Shown here piece after piece: positions 34,005 to 44,485 of a stretch of 50,195 nt of DNA. The stretch comes from Alphaproteobacteria bacterium (GTDB lineage: Bacteria > Pseudomonadota > Alphaproteobacteria > Thalassobaculales > Thalassobaculaceae), in contig JABMNR010000188.1 of the NCBI GenBank assembly GCA_013203465.1, positions 1 to 50,195 of the forward strand. The letters are read 5' to 3'. The position numbers and the translations under genes are program-made. The notes below the pieces were generated by a model that was given only the letters and a program-made list of their open reading frames with translations, did no database searches and had not been told where the DNA came from. Positions within the stretch are counted from its first letter, which is position 1; each line of letters begins with the position of its first letter.

Positions 34005-34877
34005 TCAGGTGTTCTTGCCCGGGGCGATGGCGCGTTCCTCGGCGCCACCAGGAACCCGGACGATCAGTTGGTCGGGAATGCGCAAATCGATGGTCATGAC
34101 CTCGCGGCCCAGCACACCGTGATCGCGCTCCAAGGCGGCGAGGTGCGCCCAAGCCGAGGCGGCGTCACCTTCCGGCAGTTGCACGTCGATGCTGACACCG
34201 CCCCCAGCGTCCAGCCGTATCGTCCAGCGCCGGCCGCCGACCCAGGTCAACGCCCGAACCCGGGTGCGCAGGTCGGGCTCGCCGGACAGCATGGCCAAGG
34301 CCGCGGCCGCCCGCGCCGGAGCGTCATCGCCGATCAGCACCGGCAAGGCGCCGAACCGTCGAATGTTGCTCTCCGGGATGACCGTGCCCTCGGCGTCGAC
34401 CAGCGACAGCTTGCCGTTGCGCTGCCAAAGGCCGATTGGCCGGCGTTCCTCGATCGCGACGTAGAGGGTGTCGGGCAGCCGGCGTTCGACCCGCACCGTC
34501 TTGATCCAGGGCAAGGCGGCCACCCGGTCGCGCAGGGCGGTCAAGTCGAGAGCGAGGATCGGCATGCCCCGCCGCACATCCAAGGCGGCGAGCAGATCGT
34601 CGGCCGCGGTCTCGCCCCGGCCGGTGACCAGCACGTCGTTGACCGCCAAGCCCTGCTCGGCGGCGATCGTGTGCACACCGGCGACCGTCGAGGACCAGAC
34701 CCGTTGCACCGTCCCGGATTGCCAGGCCCAGCCGATGCCGCTGCCACACGCCACGGCGAACGCGCCGATCGCGGTGATCCGCAGGGCCGGGCGCAGCCAG
34801 CTCGGCTTCGGCCGCCGGCGGACGACACGGCGGGTGGCCTTGCGGGGGGTGGAGCGCGTGCGCATCAGGAATCGCAT
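34005..34877 (-). CDS. ftsQ: Cell division protein FtsQ
   Basis: Bitopic divisome protein that links FtsA-FtsZ to FtsL and FtsI. The 290 residues have a very basic cytoplasmic N-terminus (RTRSTPRKATRRVVRRRPKP), one membrane helix (about 33-52), a POTRA domain (LAVNDVLVTGRGETAADDLL through PWIKTVRVERRLPDTLYVAI, then EERRPIGLWQ) and the FtsQ beta domain. The ATG at 34877 has GGAGG seven bases upstream; an internal ATG at 34865 forms TGATG with the ddl stop, so both may be used. Confidence 0.94.
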   Translation of the reverse strand: MRFLMRTRSTPRKATRRVVRRRPKPSWLRPALRITAIGAFAVACGSGIGWAWQSGTVQRVWSSTVAGVHTIAAEQGLAVNDVLVTGRGETAADDLLAALDVRRGMPILALDLTALRDRVAALPWIKTVRVERRLPDTLYVAIEERRPIGLWQRNGKLSLVDAEGTVIPESNIRRFGALPVLIGDDAPARAAAALAMLSGEPDLRTRVRALTWVGGRRWTIRLDAGGGVSIDVQLPEGDAASAWAHLAALERDHGVLGREVMTIDLRIPDQLIVRVPGGAEERAIAPGKNT

Positions 34878-35785
34878 CGGGCTTCCTCCACCAATCGGGC
34901 GACCAGCTCCGGGAACGGTATGCCGCGATGGGCCGCCTGCTCCGGAACCAGGGACGTCGGGGTCATGCCGGGTTGGGTGTTGACCTCCAGCAGGTACAGG
35001 GTTCCGGGCTGGGCGGCGGTGTCATCGTAGCGGAAGTCCGCCCGGCTCACGCCACGACAGCCGAGCGCGAGATGGGCGGTTCGCGCCGCGCCCAAGGCTT
35101 CGTCGCGCACGCAGTCGGGAACCGGCGCCGGCAGCAGGTGAACCGATCCGCCCTCGGTGTATTTGGCGTCGTAATCGTAGAAGCCCCGCTCCGAGGTGAT
35201 TTCGGTGACGGCCAGCGCCTCGTCATCCATCACCGCCACCGAGAGCTCGCGGCCGTCGATGAACCGCTCGACGAGTACCGCCTGGCCAAAGCTCCAGGTA
35301 TCGGCCGTGGGGCTGAAGTTGCAGCCGTCGCGCATGATGTGAACGCCGACGCTGGAGCCTTGATCGATCGGCTTGATCACATAGGGCCGCGGCATCGGAT
35401 CGCCGTCGGCGAAGTCGTCGAGGCTGACGACCCTGCCCTCGGGGCAGCGCAGACCGTGCCGCGCGAACACGTCCTTGGCGGTCGGCTTGTCCATGGCGAC
35501 CGAGGAGGCCCGCACGCCGGAATGGGTATAGGGGATGCCGAGGATGTTCAGCAGGCCCTGGATGTTGCCGTCCTCGCCGATCGGACCGTGCAGGGCGTTG
35601 AAACAAATGTCCGGCTTCAGCTCTTGCAGCCGGTTGGCGATCGAGCGGTCGACGTCGATCTCGCTAACCCGGAAGCCGGCGGTGCGAAGCGCGGCGGCGC
35701 ACTCGCGGCCGGTGACCAGCGAGACCTCCCGCTCGGCCGACCAGCCGCCCTTCAGGACCACGACATGGGTGTTCGCGCGCGTCAT
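34865..35785 (-). CDS. ddl: D-alanine--D-alanine ligase
   Basis: ATP-grasp enzyme that makes the D-Ala-D-Ala dipeptide for MurF. The 306 residues include VLKGGWSAEREVSLVTG, CFNALHGPIGEDGNIQGLLN, the ATP-grasp segment YVIKPIDQGSSVGVHI, RFIDGRELSVAVMDDEAL, and the C-terminal CRGVSRADFRYDD with LYLLEVNTQPGMTPTSL. The ATG at 35785 overlaps the murB stop (ATGA); the upstream in-frame residues belong to murB sequence. The stop overlaps ftsQ. Confidence 0.97.
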   Translation of the reverse strand: MTRANTHVVVLKGGWSAEREVSLVTGRECAAALRTAGFRVSEIDVDRSIANRLQELKPDICFNALHGPIGEDGNIQGLLNILGIPYTHSGVRASSVAMDKPTAKDVFARHGLRCPEGRVVSLDDFADGDPMPRPYVIKPIDQGSSVGVHIMRDGCNFSPTADTWSFGQAVLVERFIDGRELSVAVMDDEALAVTEITSERGFYDYDAKYTEGGSVHLLPAPVPDCVRDEALGAARTAHLALGCRGVSRADFRYDDTAAQPGTLYLLEVNTQPGMTPTSLVPEQAAHRGIPFPELVARLVEEARCDS

Positions 35786-36726
35786 GCCGTCTCTCCCCGC
35801 AGACCGATCCGGCGAATTTCCCACCGCAGATCGATCCCGCTGGTCTCACGCACCCGGCGGCGCACCTCCTCGCCTAGCCGCTCGATGTCGGCGGCGGTCG
35901 CAGTGCCGAGATTGAGCAGGAAGTTGCAGTGCTTCTCCGACACCTGGGCGCCGCCGATGGTCAGACCCCGGCAGCCGGCGGCGTCGATCAGCTCCCACGC
36001 CTTGCCGCCCGGCGGGTTGGCGAAGGTCGACCCGCCGGTGCGGACGCGCCGGGGCTGGGTGTCCTCGCGGGCGTCGCGGATGTCGTCCATGGCTTGGCGG
36101 ATGGTGGCGGGATCGCCCGACCGCGCCTGGAAGATGGCACTGGTGAACACCCAATCCTCCGGCACGCCGCAATGCCGGTAGCCTAGGCCCATGTCGTCGA
36201 CCGCCAACGTGTGGATGTGGCCCAACGGATCGACCGCCCGGGCCGAAATCAGCACCTCCTTGAACTCCGAGCCGTAGGCGCCGGCGTTCATCCGCAAACC
36301 GCCGCCGATCGACCCGGGGATGCCCGACATGAATTCGAGCCCGGTCAGCCCGGCACGCTGCGCGGTGGCGGCGACGGTGACGTCGAGCGCGGCGGCACCG
36401 GCGGCCACCCGGTCGTCCTCTATGGTGACTTGCGCGAACGGCTTGGCCAATCGCACCACGACCCCAGGCACCCCGCCATCGCGCACCAGCAGATTGGAGC
36501 CGATGCCGACGACGATGACCGGCACGTCGCCGGGCCGGTCGGCGAGGAAATTCATCAGATCGGCCTCGTCGGCCGGACGAAACAGCACTTCGGCCGGTCC
36601 GCCGACCCGGAACCAGGTCATCGGCGCCAACGTGGCGTTCTCGCGGTACTCGCCGCGCACCGATGGCAGGCGGTCGATCAGTTTTGTCATGGCTCGGCGG
36701 TGTCGTGGTGGGGCGAGGGTGATCAC
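35782..36726 (-). CDS. murB: UDP-N-acetylmuramate dehydrogenase
   Basis: FAD enzyme that reduces UDP-GlcNAc-enolpyruvate to UDP-MurNAc with NADPH. The 314 residues show [60 protein letters not shown] (flavin loop and catalytic Ser region), and [20 protein letters not shown]. The GTG at 36726 overlaps the murC stop (GTGA) and is kept as the start; an ATG 12 codons later (MTKLIDRLP) also gives a full-length enzyme. murA is not in this cluster. Confidence 0.96.
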   Translation of the reverse strand: MITLAPPRHRRAMTKLIDRLPSVRGEYRENATLAPMTWFRVGGPAEVLFRPADEADLMNFLADRPGDVPVIVVGIGSNLLVRDGGVPGVVVRLAKPFAQVTIEDDRVAAGAAALDVTVAATAQRAGLTGLEFMSGIPGSIGGGLRMNAGAYGSEFKEVLISARAVDPLGHIHTLAVDDMGLGYRHCGVPEDWVFTSAIFQARSGDPATIRQAMDDIRDAREDTQPRRVRTGGSTFANPPGGKAWELIDAAGCRGLTIGGAQVSEKHCNFLLNLGTATAADIERLGEEVRRRVRETSGIDLRWEIRRIGLRGETA

Positions 36727-38252
36727 GCGGCACCTCCCCCGCCGGGCGGCCGGCGGATCGGGAAGGGAACCGGGGCGCGAGACGTGGCTGGAGCGGTCTC
36801 GGCCGGAGTGGTCTCGGCTGGAGCGGCCTCTGCCGGTCCGTCGCCCAGGATGTGACGCAGCTGATCGGGCAGGGCCTGGGCCCAGGCGGTGATGTTGCCG
36901 GCGCCCATGCAGACCACCATGTCGCCCGGCTTGGCCAGATCGACCACGGTGGCGGCCAGCTCGACCGGATCGCCCAGCGCCACCACATGGCGGTGACCAC
37001 GGGCGATCAATCCGTTGACCAGCGCGTCGCGGTGGATGCCCGGGATCGGCGCCTCGCCGGCGGGGTAGACCTCGGCGACGATCACCGCGTCGGCGTCGTT
37101 GAAGCAGTGACAGAAATCCTCGAACAGATCACGCAGCCGGGTGTAGCGGTGCGGCTGCACCACCGCGATCACCTTGCCGCCGCCGCAGGCCGCGCGCGCC
37201 GCGCTGAGCACCGCCGAGATTTCCACCGGATGGTGGCCGTAGTCATCGATCACCGTGATGCCGCCGGCTTTGCCGGTCTTGGTGAAACGCCGCTTGACCC
37301 CGGCGAACGCTTCCAACCCTTGGCGCACCACCGAGTCGGGCAGGCCCATCTCCGCCGCCACCGCGATGGCGGCCAGCGCGTTCTGCACATTGTGCCGGCC
37401 ATACATCGGCAGCAGCACGGTCTCGATCCGCCGTTCCTCGCCCGAGGTCCGGTCGGTGATCACCGCCGTGAAGCGCGAGCCGGCCGGGGTTATCTCGACG
37501 TCGACGCCGCGCACGTCGGCCTGCGGACCGAAGCCGTAGGTGACGATCCGCCGGTCGGCCACCCGGGGAATTAGCGCCTGCACCGTCGGATGGTCGAGGC
37601 ACATGGCGGCGAAGCCGTAGAACGGGATGTTCTGCACGAACGACTCGAAGGCATCCTGCAGCTTCTCGAAGGTGCCATGGAAGTCGAGATGCTCGGGGTC
37701 GATGTTGGTGACCACGGCGATGGTCGCGGGCAGCTTGACGAAGCTGCCGTCGCTCTCGTCGCTCTCGACCACCATCCACTCGCTGTCGCCGAGCCGGGCG
37801 TTGGTGCCGTAGGCGTTGATGATGCCGCCGTTGATGATCGTCGGGTCGAGCCCGGCGCTGTCGAGCACGGCGGCGATCAGCGAGGTGGTGGTGGTCTTGC
37901 CATGGGTGCCGGCGACCGCGATCGACCATTTCAGCCGCATCAGCTCGCCCAGCATCTCGGCCCGGTGCACCACCGGGATCATGCGCTGGCGGGCGGCCAG
38001 CAGTTCCGGGTTGTCGGGCGAGATGGCGGTCGAGACGACGATGATCGCGGCGTCGTCGACATGAGCCGCGTCGTGGCCGATGAACACGGTGATGCCCTGC
38101 GTCTTCAGCCGCTTGACGTTCGGGTTCTCGGCGATGTCGCTGCCCTGCACCGTGTAGCCGAGGTTGTGCAGGATCTCGGCGATGCCGCTCATGCCAATGC
38201 CGCCGATACCGACGAAATGCAGCGTGCCGATGGAGAGCGGGATGGTTCTCAT
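36723..38252 (-). CDS. murC: UDP-N-acetylmuramate--L-alanine ligase
   Basis: Adds L-Ala to UDP-MurNAc, the first Mur ligase step. Of 509 residues, the first part is a Rossmann domain ([20 protein letters not shown]), followed by the ATP loop [16 protein letters not shown], the [16 protein letters not shown] central domain, and [16 protein letters not shown]. The product is some 30 residues longer than usual, with an Ala/Thr/Glu-Pro tail ([16 protein letters not shown]) that looks like a low-complexity extension. ATGA overlaps murG; the stop overlaps murB. Confidence 0.97.
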   Translation of the reverse strand: MRTIPLSIGTLHFVGIGGIGMSGIAEILHNLGYTVQGSDIAENPNVKRLKTQGITVFIGHDAAHVDDAAIIVVSTAISPDNPELLAARQRMIPVVHRAEMLGELMRLKWSIAVAGTHGKTTTTSLIAAVLDSAGLDPTIINGGIINAYGTNARLGDSEWMVVESDESDGSFVKLPATIAVVTNIDPEHLDFHGTFEKLQDAFESFVQNIPFYGFAAMCLDHPTVQALIPRVADRRIVTYGFGPQADVRGVDVEITPAGSRFTAVITDRTSGEERRIETVLLPMYGRHNVQNALAAIAVAAEMGLPDSVVRQGLEAFAGVKRRFTKTGKAGGITVIDDYGHHPVEISAVLSAARAACGGGKVIAVVQPHRYTRLRDLFEDFCHCFNDADAVIVAEVYPAGEAPIPGIHRDALVNGLIARGHRHVVALGDPVELAATVVDLAKPGDMVVCMGAGNITAWAQALPDQLRHILGDGPAEAAPAETTPAETAPATSRAPVPFPIRRPPGGGGAA

Positions 38253-39427
38253 GCGGCCACGCTCCGGATGGTCATGGTCGAGGCACGGTCGGCCGCGCGT
38301 GCGCTCTCCCCATTGGGCAGTCGGGCAGTGCGCAGCACCAACTCAACCAGGCGGTGATCAGCGTCGGGAATGCCGGCCGCGCGGGCGGCGGCGGCCATGG
38401 CGGCGAGGCGGTCGGGATCGCCCAGCACACTCTCAAGCGTCCGGGCCAGGGTCTCCGGTGTCGCGTCGGCCTGCGGTAGCACGAGAGCACCGCCGGCGGC
38501 CTCGATGGCACGGGCGTTGGCCATCTGATGGTCGTCGATGGCGTGCGGGTAGGGGATCAGCACGGCCGGCCGGCCGGCGGCGGTGTTCTCGGCCACGGTC
38601 GAGGCGCCGGAGCGGCAGATCAGCAACCGGGCCGTGGCCAGCCGCTCGGGCATGTCGTCGAAGAAGCGCCGGACGTCAGCCTCGACCCCAAGCGCGCGAT
38701 AGGCGGCGGTCACATCGTCCAAGTCGACCTCGCGCGCCTGTTGCGCGATTCGCAGGCGGACACGCAACGCCACCGGCAGGCAGGCGACGGCGGCGGGCAT
38801 CACCTCGGCGAACACGCTGGCCCCCTGGCTGCCGCCGGTGATCAGCAGATCGATCGGGCCGTCCGGGCTCAGCGGCGGCGAGAGGCTGTCGCGCAGGGCG
38901 ACGATCGCCGCGCGCACCGGATTGCCGGTCAGCACCAGCTTGTCGCGGTGGTCCGGGCGCAGCTTGCCGACCTCGGCGAAGCAGGTGGCGATGGCGTCGG
39001 CGCGGGACGCCAGCAGCCGGTTGGCCCGGCCCAGCACGGCGTTCTGTTCGTGCAGCACCACCCTGACACCGCGCGCCGAGGCGGCCAGCACCGTCGGCAC
39101 GCTGGCATAACCGCCGAACCCGACCACCACGTCCGGCCGCAGCCGGCGGATCAACGCCCGTGCCTCCAGATAGCCAAGCAGCAGGTCACCCACCGCCGTC
39201 AGCTTGGCCAGCGGCCCGCGCCCGGCGATGCCGGCGGCGCGGATGCGGTGGATCTTCAAACCGTCGCGGGCGGTCTCGAAGGCGGTGCCGCGCCGGTCGG
39301 TGACCAGCTCGACGCGCAGCCCGCGCGCCAGCAACGCCTCGGCCAGCGCCTTGGCCGGGAACACATGACCGCCGGTGCCACCGGCGGCGAGGAGAACGAG
39401 GCCGGATTTCGCCTGCCCGGGGGTCAT
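38249..39427 (-). CDS. murG: UDP-GlcNAc:lipid I GlcNAc transferase
   Basis: GT28 enzyme at the inner face of the inner membrane that turns lipid I into lipid II. The 392 residues include the G-loops [20 protein letters not shown] and [35 protein letters not shown], the central [18 protein letters not shown], and the UDP-binding [20 protein letters not shown] with [14 protein letters not shown]. It overlaps ftsW upstream and murC downstream by ATGA. Confidence 0.97.
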   Translation of the reverse strand: MTPGQAKSGLVLLAAGGTGGHVFPAKALAEALLARGLRVELVTDRRGTAFETARDGLKIHRIRAAGIAGRGPLAKLTAVGDLLLGYLEARALIRRLRPDVVVGFGGYASVPTVLAASARGVRVVLHEQNAVLGRANRLLASRADAIATCFAEVGKLRPDHRDKLVLTGNPVRAAIVALRDSLSPPLSPDGPIDLLITGGSQGASVFAEVMPAAVACLPVALRVRLRIAQQAREVDLDDVTAAYRALGVEADVRRFFDDMPERLATARLLICRSGASTVAENTAAGRPAVLIPYPHAIDDHQMANARAIEAAGGALVLPQADATPETLARTLESVLGDPDRLAAMAAAARAAGIPDADHRLVELVLRTARLPNGESARAADRASTMTIRSVAA

Positions 39428-40551
39428 GGCAAATCCTCCTCGGCGCCGGCATGCCGGCGGGTCAGCGCCAACGCCATGCCCATGCCGATGCCGAGCGCCA
39501 GCAGTGAGGAGCCGCCATAGGAGACGAAGGGCAAGGTCATGCCCTTGGCCGGCATCAGGCTGACCGCCGAGGCCATGTGGATCAGCGCCTGCAACGCGAA
39601 CTGGGTCAGCAGGCCGGTCGCCGCCAACACCACGAACAGGCTGTTGCGCGACATCAGTAGGGCATAGCCACGCAGCACCACGAAGGCGTAGAGCGCGATG
39701 ATGACCAGACAGGCGATGCCGCCGAATTCCTCACCCGCCACCGAGAAGATGAAATCGGCGTGGGCGTCCGGCAGATTGGCTTTCACCGTGCCCTCGCCGG
39801 GGCCGGTGCCGAACAACCCGCCGTTCATGAAGGCTTCCAGCGAGCGGTCGACCTGAAAGCTGTCGCCGGAGGCCGGGTCGAGGAACCGGTCGATCCGGCT
39901 GGAGACGTGCGGAAACAGGAAATACGCGCCGATCAGCCCGCCGATGCCGAGCCCGATCAGTGAGACGACCAGGATCATCGGTAGTCCGGCCAGGAAGAAC
40001 TGCCCGAACCAGATGACCGAGACCACCACCGTCATGCCCAGATCGGGTTGCGCCAGCAGCATCAGCATCAACAGCAGATAGAGGCCGATCGCCACCAGAT
40101 GGCCGGGGAACTCGGCATCCTTGCGCCATTCGGCGAACATCCAGGCCGAGACCACCGCGAAGAACGGCTTGGCGAACTCGCTTGGCTGCACCGACAAACC
40201 GCCGAGGCTGATCCAGCGGGTCGCTCCCTTGACCTCGCTGCCGAACAGCGGCACCGCCGCCAGCAGTATCAGGCTCCCCAGGAACCCGACGACCGCGAGC
40301 CGGCGAATCTGCACCGGCGACAGCAGCGACACCCCGAACATGACCATGAGCGCGACCGGCAGGATCATGAATTGCCGGCGCACGAAGTGGTAGCCGTCGA
40401 GGTTGATGCGCTCGGCGACCGAGGGGCTGGCGGCCAGGATCAGCATGGCGCCGATCAGCACCAGCAGCGCCAAGGCGCCGAGGGTCCAGCGGTCCACGGT
40501 CCACCACCAACGGCCGATGATGCTGCGATCGGTGCGGGCAATCGCGCTCAT
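39424..40551 (-). CDS. ftsW: Peptidoglycan glycosyltransferase FtsW (SEDS)
   Basis: Polytopic SEDS glycosyltransferase that polymerises septal glycan with FtsI. The 375 residues have about ten membrane helices. Conserved SEDS parts: RWISLGGLSVQPSEFAKPFF, AQPDLGMTVVVSVIWFGQFF (with the catalytic Asp in the following large loop region), QVDRSLEAFMNGGLFGTGPG with EGTVKANLPDAHADFIFSV, and GMTLPFVSYGGSSLLALGIG. The ATG overlaps the murD stop. Confidence 0.96.
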   Translation of the reverse strand: MSAIARTDRSIIGRWWWTVDRWTLGALALLVLIGAMLILAASPSVAERINLDGYHFVRRQFMILPVALMVMFGVSLLSPVQIRRLAVVGFLGSLILLAAVPLFGSEVKGATRWISLGGLSVQPSEFAKPFFAVVSAWMFAEWRKDAEFPGHLVAIGLYLLLMLMLLAQPDLGMTVVVSVIWFGQFFLAGLPMILVVSLIGLGIGGLIGAYFLFPHVSSRIDRFLDPASGDSFQVDRSLEAFMNGGLFGTGPGEGTVKANLPDAHADFIFSVAGEEFGGIACLVIIALYAFVVLRGYALLMSRNSLFVVLAATGLLTQFALQALIHMASAVSLMPAKGMTLPFVSYGGSSLLALGIGMGMALALTRRHAGAEEDLP

Positions 40552-41963
40552 GAGGCCCGCCTTTCGGCGCTGGCATCGGCGTTGCCGTTGCCGAGCAGCT
40601 CATGCACCAGGGCGCGGAACCGGTCGCCCCGGGCCTCGAAATTGGGAAACTGATCGAATGACGCCGCCGCCGGCGACAACAGCACGGTGGCACCCGCGCG
40701 GCCGTCGGCGCGGGCGTCGAGATGGGCTTGATGAACCGCGCGGTCCAGCGTCCGGCACACGGCGACGGGGCAGCCGTCGCCGATTTGCTTGACGAATTCG
40801 GCGGCGGCCTCGCCGATCACATAGGCCCGGGCGATGCGGTCGAAATACGGGGCGAGGGCCGCGACGCCGCCTTCCTTGCCGCGCCCGCCGGCGATCCAGA
40901 AGATCGGCTGGTAGCAGGACAGCGCGCGGGCGGCGGCGGCGGCGTTGGTCGCCTTGCTGTCGTTGACGTAGAGCACGCCATCGGCCAGGGCGACCCGCTC
41001 TTGACGGTGGGCGAGGCCGGGAAAGCGCCGGATCGCATCCGTGATCGTCGCCGTGTCGATGCCGAGGGCGGCGCAGGCCGCGAAGGCGGCGGCGGCGTTC
41101 TGAGCGTTGTGCTCGCCGGGCAGGGTAGGGACGTCGGCCAGATCGACAATGATCTCGGGGCGGCCGGAGCGGGCGTCGATCAGCACGCCGTCTTCGGCAT
41201 AGACACCACCGACCACCGGCGTGTGGCCGGAGATGCCCATGACCTTGCGTCCGGCGCGCCGCAGATCCTCGCCGACCTGCTCGGACAGGTCGTCGTCGGC
41301 GCCCACCACCGCCAGGCTATCCGGTCCCTGATGCGCGAAGATGCGCAGCTTGGCGCCAACGTAGCCGGCGATCGTGCCGTGCCGGTCGATGTGATCGGGC
41401 GTCAGGTTGAGCCAGACCGCCACGGTGGGCCTCAACGACGGGGTCAGCTCAAGCTGATACGAGCTGAACTCCAGCACCAGCGCGCCGTCGGGACCCGGAT
41501 CGTCGAAGTCGAGCGCCGGGCGGCCGAGATTGCCGCCGATCTCGACCGGCATGCCGGCGGCGGCCAGCACGTGGCCGATCAGCGCCGTGGTGGTCGATTT
41601 GCCGTTGGTTCCGGTGATGGCGATCATCCGGCGGTCGGGCAGGGCGCGCAGCAGCAGCTCGATGTCGCCGATGATCGGCACCGATGCCGCCTTGGCGGCG
41701 GCGGCGGCCGGATGCGGGGTGGGGTGGGTGTGGGGGATGCCGGGCGAGAGCACCAGCGCGTCCACACCGTCGAGCGATTGCCTAGACAGCTCGACGATCT
41801 CGACGCCGGGAATGGCCTGAACGCCGGATCGGCGGTCTTCGCTATCGTCCCAGGCGAGAACCCGGGCACCGGCACCGGCCAAGGCACGCGCCGCCGAGGC
41901 GCCCGAGCGGCCAAGCCCCATCACGGCGTAGGTGCGATCCGTCGCGAAGTTGAGGGTCAGCAT
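40548..41963 (-). CDS. murD: UDP-MurNAc-L-alanine--D-glutamate ligase
   Basis: Second Mur ligase, adds D-Glu. The 471 residues show an N-terminal Rossmann part (YAVMGLGRSGASAARALAGA), the ATP loop AITGTNGKSTTTALIGHVL, the NLTPDHIDRHGTIAGYVGAK region, GEHNAQNAAAAFAACAALG and VLYVNDSKATNAAAAARAL typical of MurD. It starts four bases after mraY and overlaps ftsW by ATGA. Confidence 0.97.
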   Translation of the reverse strand: MLTLNFATDRTYAVMGLGRSGASAARALAGAGARVLAWDDSEDRRSGVQAIPGVEIVELSRQSLDGVDALVLSPGIPHTHPTPHPAAAAAKAASVPIIGDIELLLRALPDRRMIAITGTNGKSTTTALIGHVLAAAGMPVEIGGNLGRPALDFDDPGPDGALVLEFSSYQLELTPSLRPTVAVWLNLTPDHIDRHGTIAGYVGAKLRIFAHQGPDSLAVVGADDDLSEQVGEDLRRAGRKVMGISGHTPVVGGVYAEDGVLIDARSGRPEIIVDLADVPTLPGEHNAQNAAAAFAACAALGIDTATITDAIRRFPGLAHRQERVALADGVLYVNDSKATNAAAAARALSCYQPIFWIAGGRGKEGGVAALAPYFDRIARAYVIGEAAAEFVKQIGDGCPVAVCRTLDRAVHQAHLDARADGRAGATVLLSPAAASFDQFPNFEARGDRFRALVHELLGNGNADASAERRAS

Positions 41964-41967
41964 CGCC

Positions 41968-43056
41968 TCACCTCAGCTTCAACGTGGACAGGCCGATCAG
42001 CGCCAGGATGATGGCGATGATCCAGAACCGGATGACGATGGTTGGCTCGTGCCAGCCTTTCTTCTCGAAGTGATGGTGCAGCGGCGCCATGCGGAACACC
42101 CGCTTGCCGGTCAGCTTGAACGAGGTGACCTGGACGATGACCGACACCGTCTCCAGCACGAACAGCCCGCCGACGATGGCCAGCACCAGCTCGTGCTTGG
42201 TGATCACGCTGATCGCGCCCAAGGCGCCGCCGAGCGACAACGAGCCGGTGTCGCCCATGAACACCATGGCCGGCGGGGCGTTGAACCACAGAAAGCCCAA
42301 CCCGGCGCCGATCAACGCGCCGCAGAACACCGCCAGCTCGCCGGTGCCCGGCACATGGTGGATTTGCAGGTAGTTGGCGAACACCGCGTTGCCGGTCAGG
42401 TAGGCGATCAGCGCGAACACCATGCCGGCGATCATCACCGGCACGATGGCCAAGCCGTCGAGCCCATCAGTCAGGTTGACCGCGTTCGATGCCCCCACCA
42501 TCACGAACACCGCGAACGGCACGAAGAACCAGCCGAGCTGCAGCAGCACGTCCTTGAAGAACGGAATGGTCAGGCCGAAGGTCAGCGGCTCGCGCATGGT
42601 GGAAACCACCGCCAGCGTGGCGGCGACGGCGATCGCGACCTGGAAGGTCAGCTTCACCTTTCCCGGCAGACCCTTGGAGTTCCGTCGGGTCAGCTTGAGC
42701 CAATCGTCGCCGAAACCGACCGCCCCGAAGCCGATGGTGACCAGCAGCACCGCCCAGACATAGGGGTTCGCCAGATTGGCCCACAACAGGGTCGACACCG
42801 CCAGGGCGATCAGGATCAGCAGCCCGCCCATGGTGGGCGTGCCCTTCTTGGTCAGCAGGTGGCTTTCCGGGCCGTCCTCGCGGATCGGCTGGCCGCCGCG
42901 CTGCTTGCTCTTCAGCCACCGGATCAGGGCGGGGCCGAGCACGAAGGCGATCAGCAGCGCGGTCATGGTCGCGCCGCCGGTGCGGAAGGTCAGATAGCGG
43001 AACAGATTGAACAGCTGATAATCGTCGGCCAGCGGAACCAGGAGGTTGTGCAGCAT
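41968..43056 (-). CDS. mraY: Phospho-N-acetylmuramoyl-pentapeptide transferase
   Basis: Integral membrane enzyme that moves phospho-MurNAc-pentapeptide onto undecaprenyl phosphate, giving lipid I. The 362 residues have about ten helices. Signatures: [37 protein letters not shown] (the Asp-Asp of the active site), [39 protein letters not shown], and [17 protein letters not shown]. It lies four bases after murF. Confidence 0.98.
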   Translation of the reverse strand: MLHNLLVPLADDYQLFNLFRYLTFRTGGATMTALLIAFVLGPALIRWLKSKQRGGQPIREDGPESHLLTKKGTPTMGGLLILIALAVSTLLWANLANPYVWAVLLVTIGFGAVGFGDDWLKLTRRNSKGLPGKVKLTFQVAIAVAATLAVVSTMREPLTFGLTIPFFKDVLLQLGWFFVPFAVFVMVGASNAVNLTDGLDGLAIVPVMIAGMVFALIAYLTGNAVFANYLQIHHVPGTGELAVFCGALIGAGLGFLWFNAPPAMVFMGDTGSLSLGGALGAISVITKHELVLAIVGGLFVLETVSVIVQVTSFKLTGKRVFRMAPLHHHFEKKGWHEPTIVIRFWIIAIILALIGLSTLKLR

Positions 43057-43060
43057 CGCC

Positions 43061-44485
43061 CTACCTCCCGTTCACGACACGTTTCGGGGTGGCGGTGCCG
43101 AGGGTTTCCAGGACCTCGACGACGGCCTTCATCGCCATGCCCAGCGATCCCTTGACCAGCACCACATCGCCGGGACCAACCGCCTCGGCTACGGCGCCGG
43201 CGAGATCGACCGACCGCTCGGCGTGACCCGCCACCAGGGCCGACGGCAGGGCGGCACGCAGGGCGGCCATCTCCGGGCCAACCAGAAATACGTGATCCGG
43301 TGCCGCGGCCTTCACCGCGTCGGCCAGACCGCGATGCGCGGCCGTGGCCGAGGATCCCAGTTCCAGCATGTCGCCGAGCACCAGTATCCGCTGACCGCCC
43401 GGCCCGGTCGGGGCATCGGCGAACACCGTCAGCGCCGCGCGCACCGCCGGCGGGCTGGCGTTGTAGCTTTCGTCGATCAGGGTGAACCGCCCGTCGGCGA
43501 CCGGCAGCCGGACCTGCCCGCCCCGCCCACGCAGCGCCGAGACGCCCTTCAACGCCGGCAAGGCGGTGTCGAGGTCGACGCCCAGGGCGTGCAGCGTGGC
43601 CGCCACGCCCAAGCTGTTGATCGCCCAGTGCCGGCCGATGCCGCCCACCGACCAGCGGTGTCGGGCGCCGGCGATCTCGGCGGTGACCGTGGTGCCGCCG
43701 CTCTGTCCGACGGCGAGCAGGCGAGCGTCGCACTCGTCGGCCGAGCCGAAGGTGACGATCCGCCCCACCCCGAGACGTTCGGCATGGGCTCGCAGGCGTT
43801 CGAAATGCGGGTTGTCGCGGTTCAGCACCGCCGTGCCGCCCGGCTCCAGCCCTTCTAGAATCTCGGCCTTGGCGTCGGCGATCGCCTCGACGCTGTCGAA
43901 GTATCCGGCGTGCACCGGCTCGACATTGGTGATCAGCGCCACATGCGGCCGTACCATCCGGGCCAGCGGCCGAATTTCGTTCGCGTGGTTCATGCCAAGC
44001 TCGAACACCGCGAAGGCGGCGTCGGCCGGCAGCCGGGCCAGCGACAGCGGCGCGCCGATGTGGTTGTTCAGGTTTCCGGCCGAGCGGTGGGTCGGGCCGA
44101 GTACCGTCAGGGCGGCGGTGAGCATCTCCTTCGAGCCGGTCTTGCCGACACTGCCGGTGATGGCGGCGATGCGCGCGGTGGCGCGGGCGCGGGCCGCCCG
44201 CCCGAGATCGGCGAGCGCGGTCAGCACATCCTCGACGATCAGCAACGGCGCGTTCTCAACGCCGGCTGGAACCCGGCTCACCAGCGCCGCGACGGCGCCG
44301 GCCCGCAGCGCGGCCGTCACATAGTCGTGGCCGTCGACCCGGTCTCCGGGCAGGGCGACGAACAGATCGCCGCGTGCGATCCGGCGGCTGTCGATCACCA
44401 CGCCGCGCGCCGTCCATTTGGCGCCCTGCGCCCGGCCACCGGTGGCGGCCGCGGCATCGGCTCGAGTCCAGAGGACGGGGTTCAT
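43061..44485 (-). CDS. murF: UDP-MurNAc-tripeptide--D-Ala-D-Ala ligase
   Basis: Adds the D-Ala-D-Ala dipeptide made by Ddl. The 474 residues contain the N-terminal [19 protein letters not shown], the ATP loop [18 protein letters not shown] (SVGKTGSK, where many MurF have GSNGKTTTK), [34 protein letters not shown] and [17 protein letters not shown]. The ATG overlaps the murE stop. Confidence 0.96.
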   Translation of the reverse strand: MNPVLWTRADAAAATGGRAQGAKWTARGVVIDSRRIARGDLFVALPGDRVDGHDYVTAALRAGAVAALVSRVPAGVENAPLLIVEDVLTALADLGRAARARATARIAAITGSVGKTGSKEMLTAALTVLGPTHRSAGNLNNHIGAPLSLARLPADAAFAVFELGMNHANEIRPLARMVRPHVALITNVEPVHAGYFDSVEAIADAKAEILEGLEPGGTAVLNRDNPHFERLRAHAERLGVGRIVTFGSADECDARLLAVGQSGGTTVTAEIAGARHRWSVGGIGRHWAINSLGVAATLHALGVDLDTALPALKGVSALRGRGGQVRLPVADGRFTLIDESYNASPPAVRAALTVFADAPTGPGGQRILVLGDMLELGSSATAAHRGLADAVKAAAPDHVFLVGPEMAALRAALPSALVAGHAERSVDLAGAVAEAVGPGDVVLVKGSLGMAMKAVVEVLETLGTATPKRVVNGR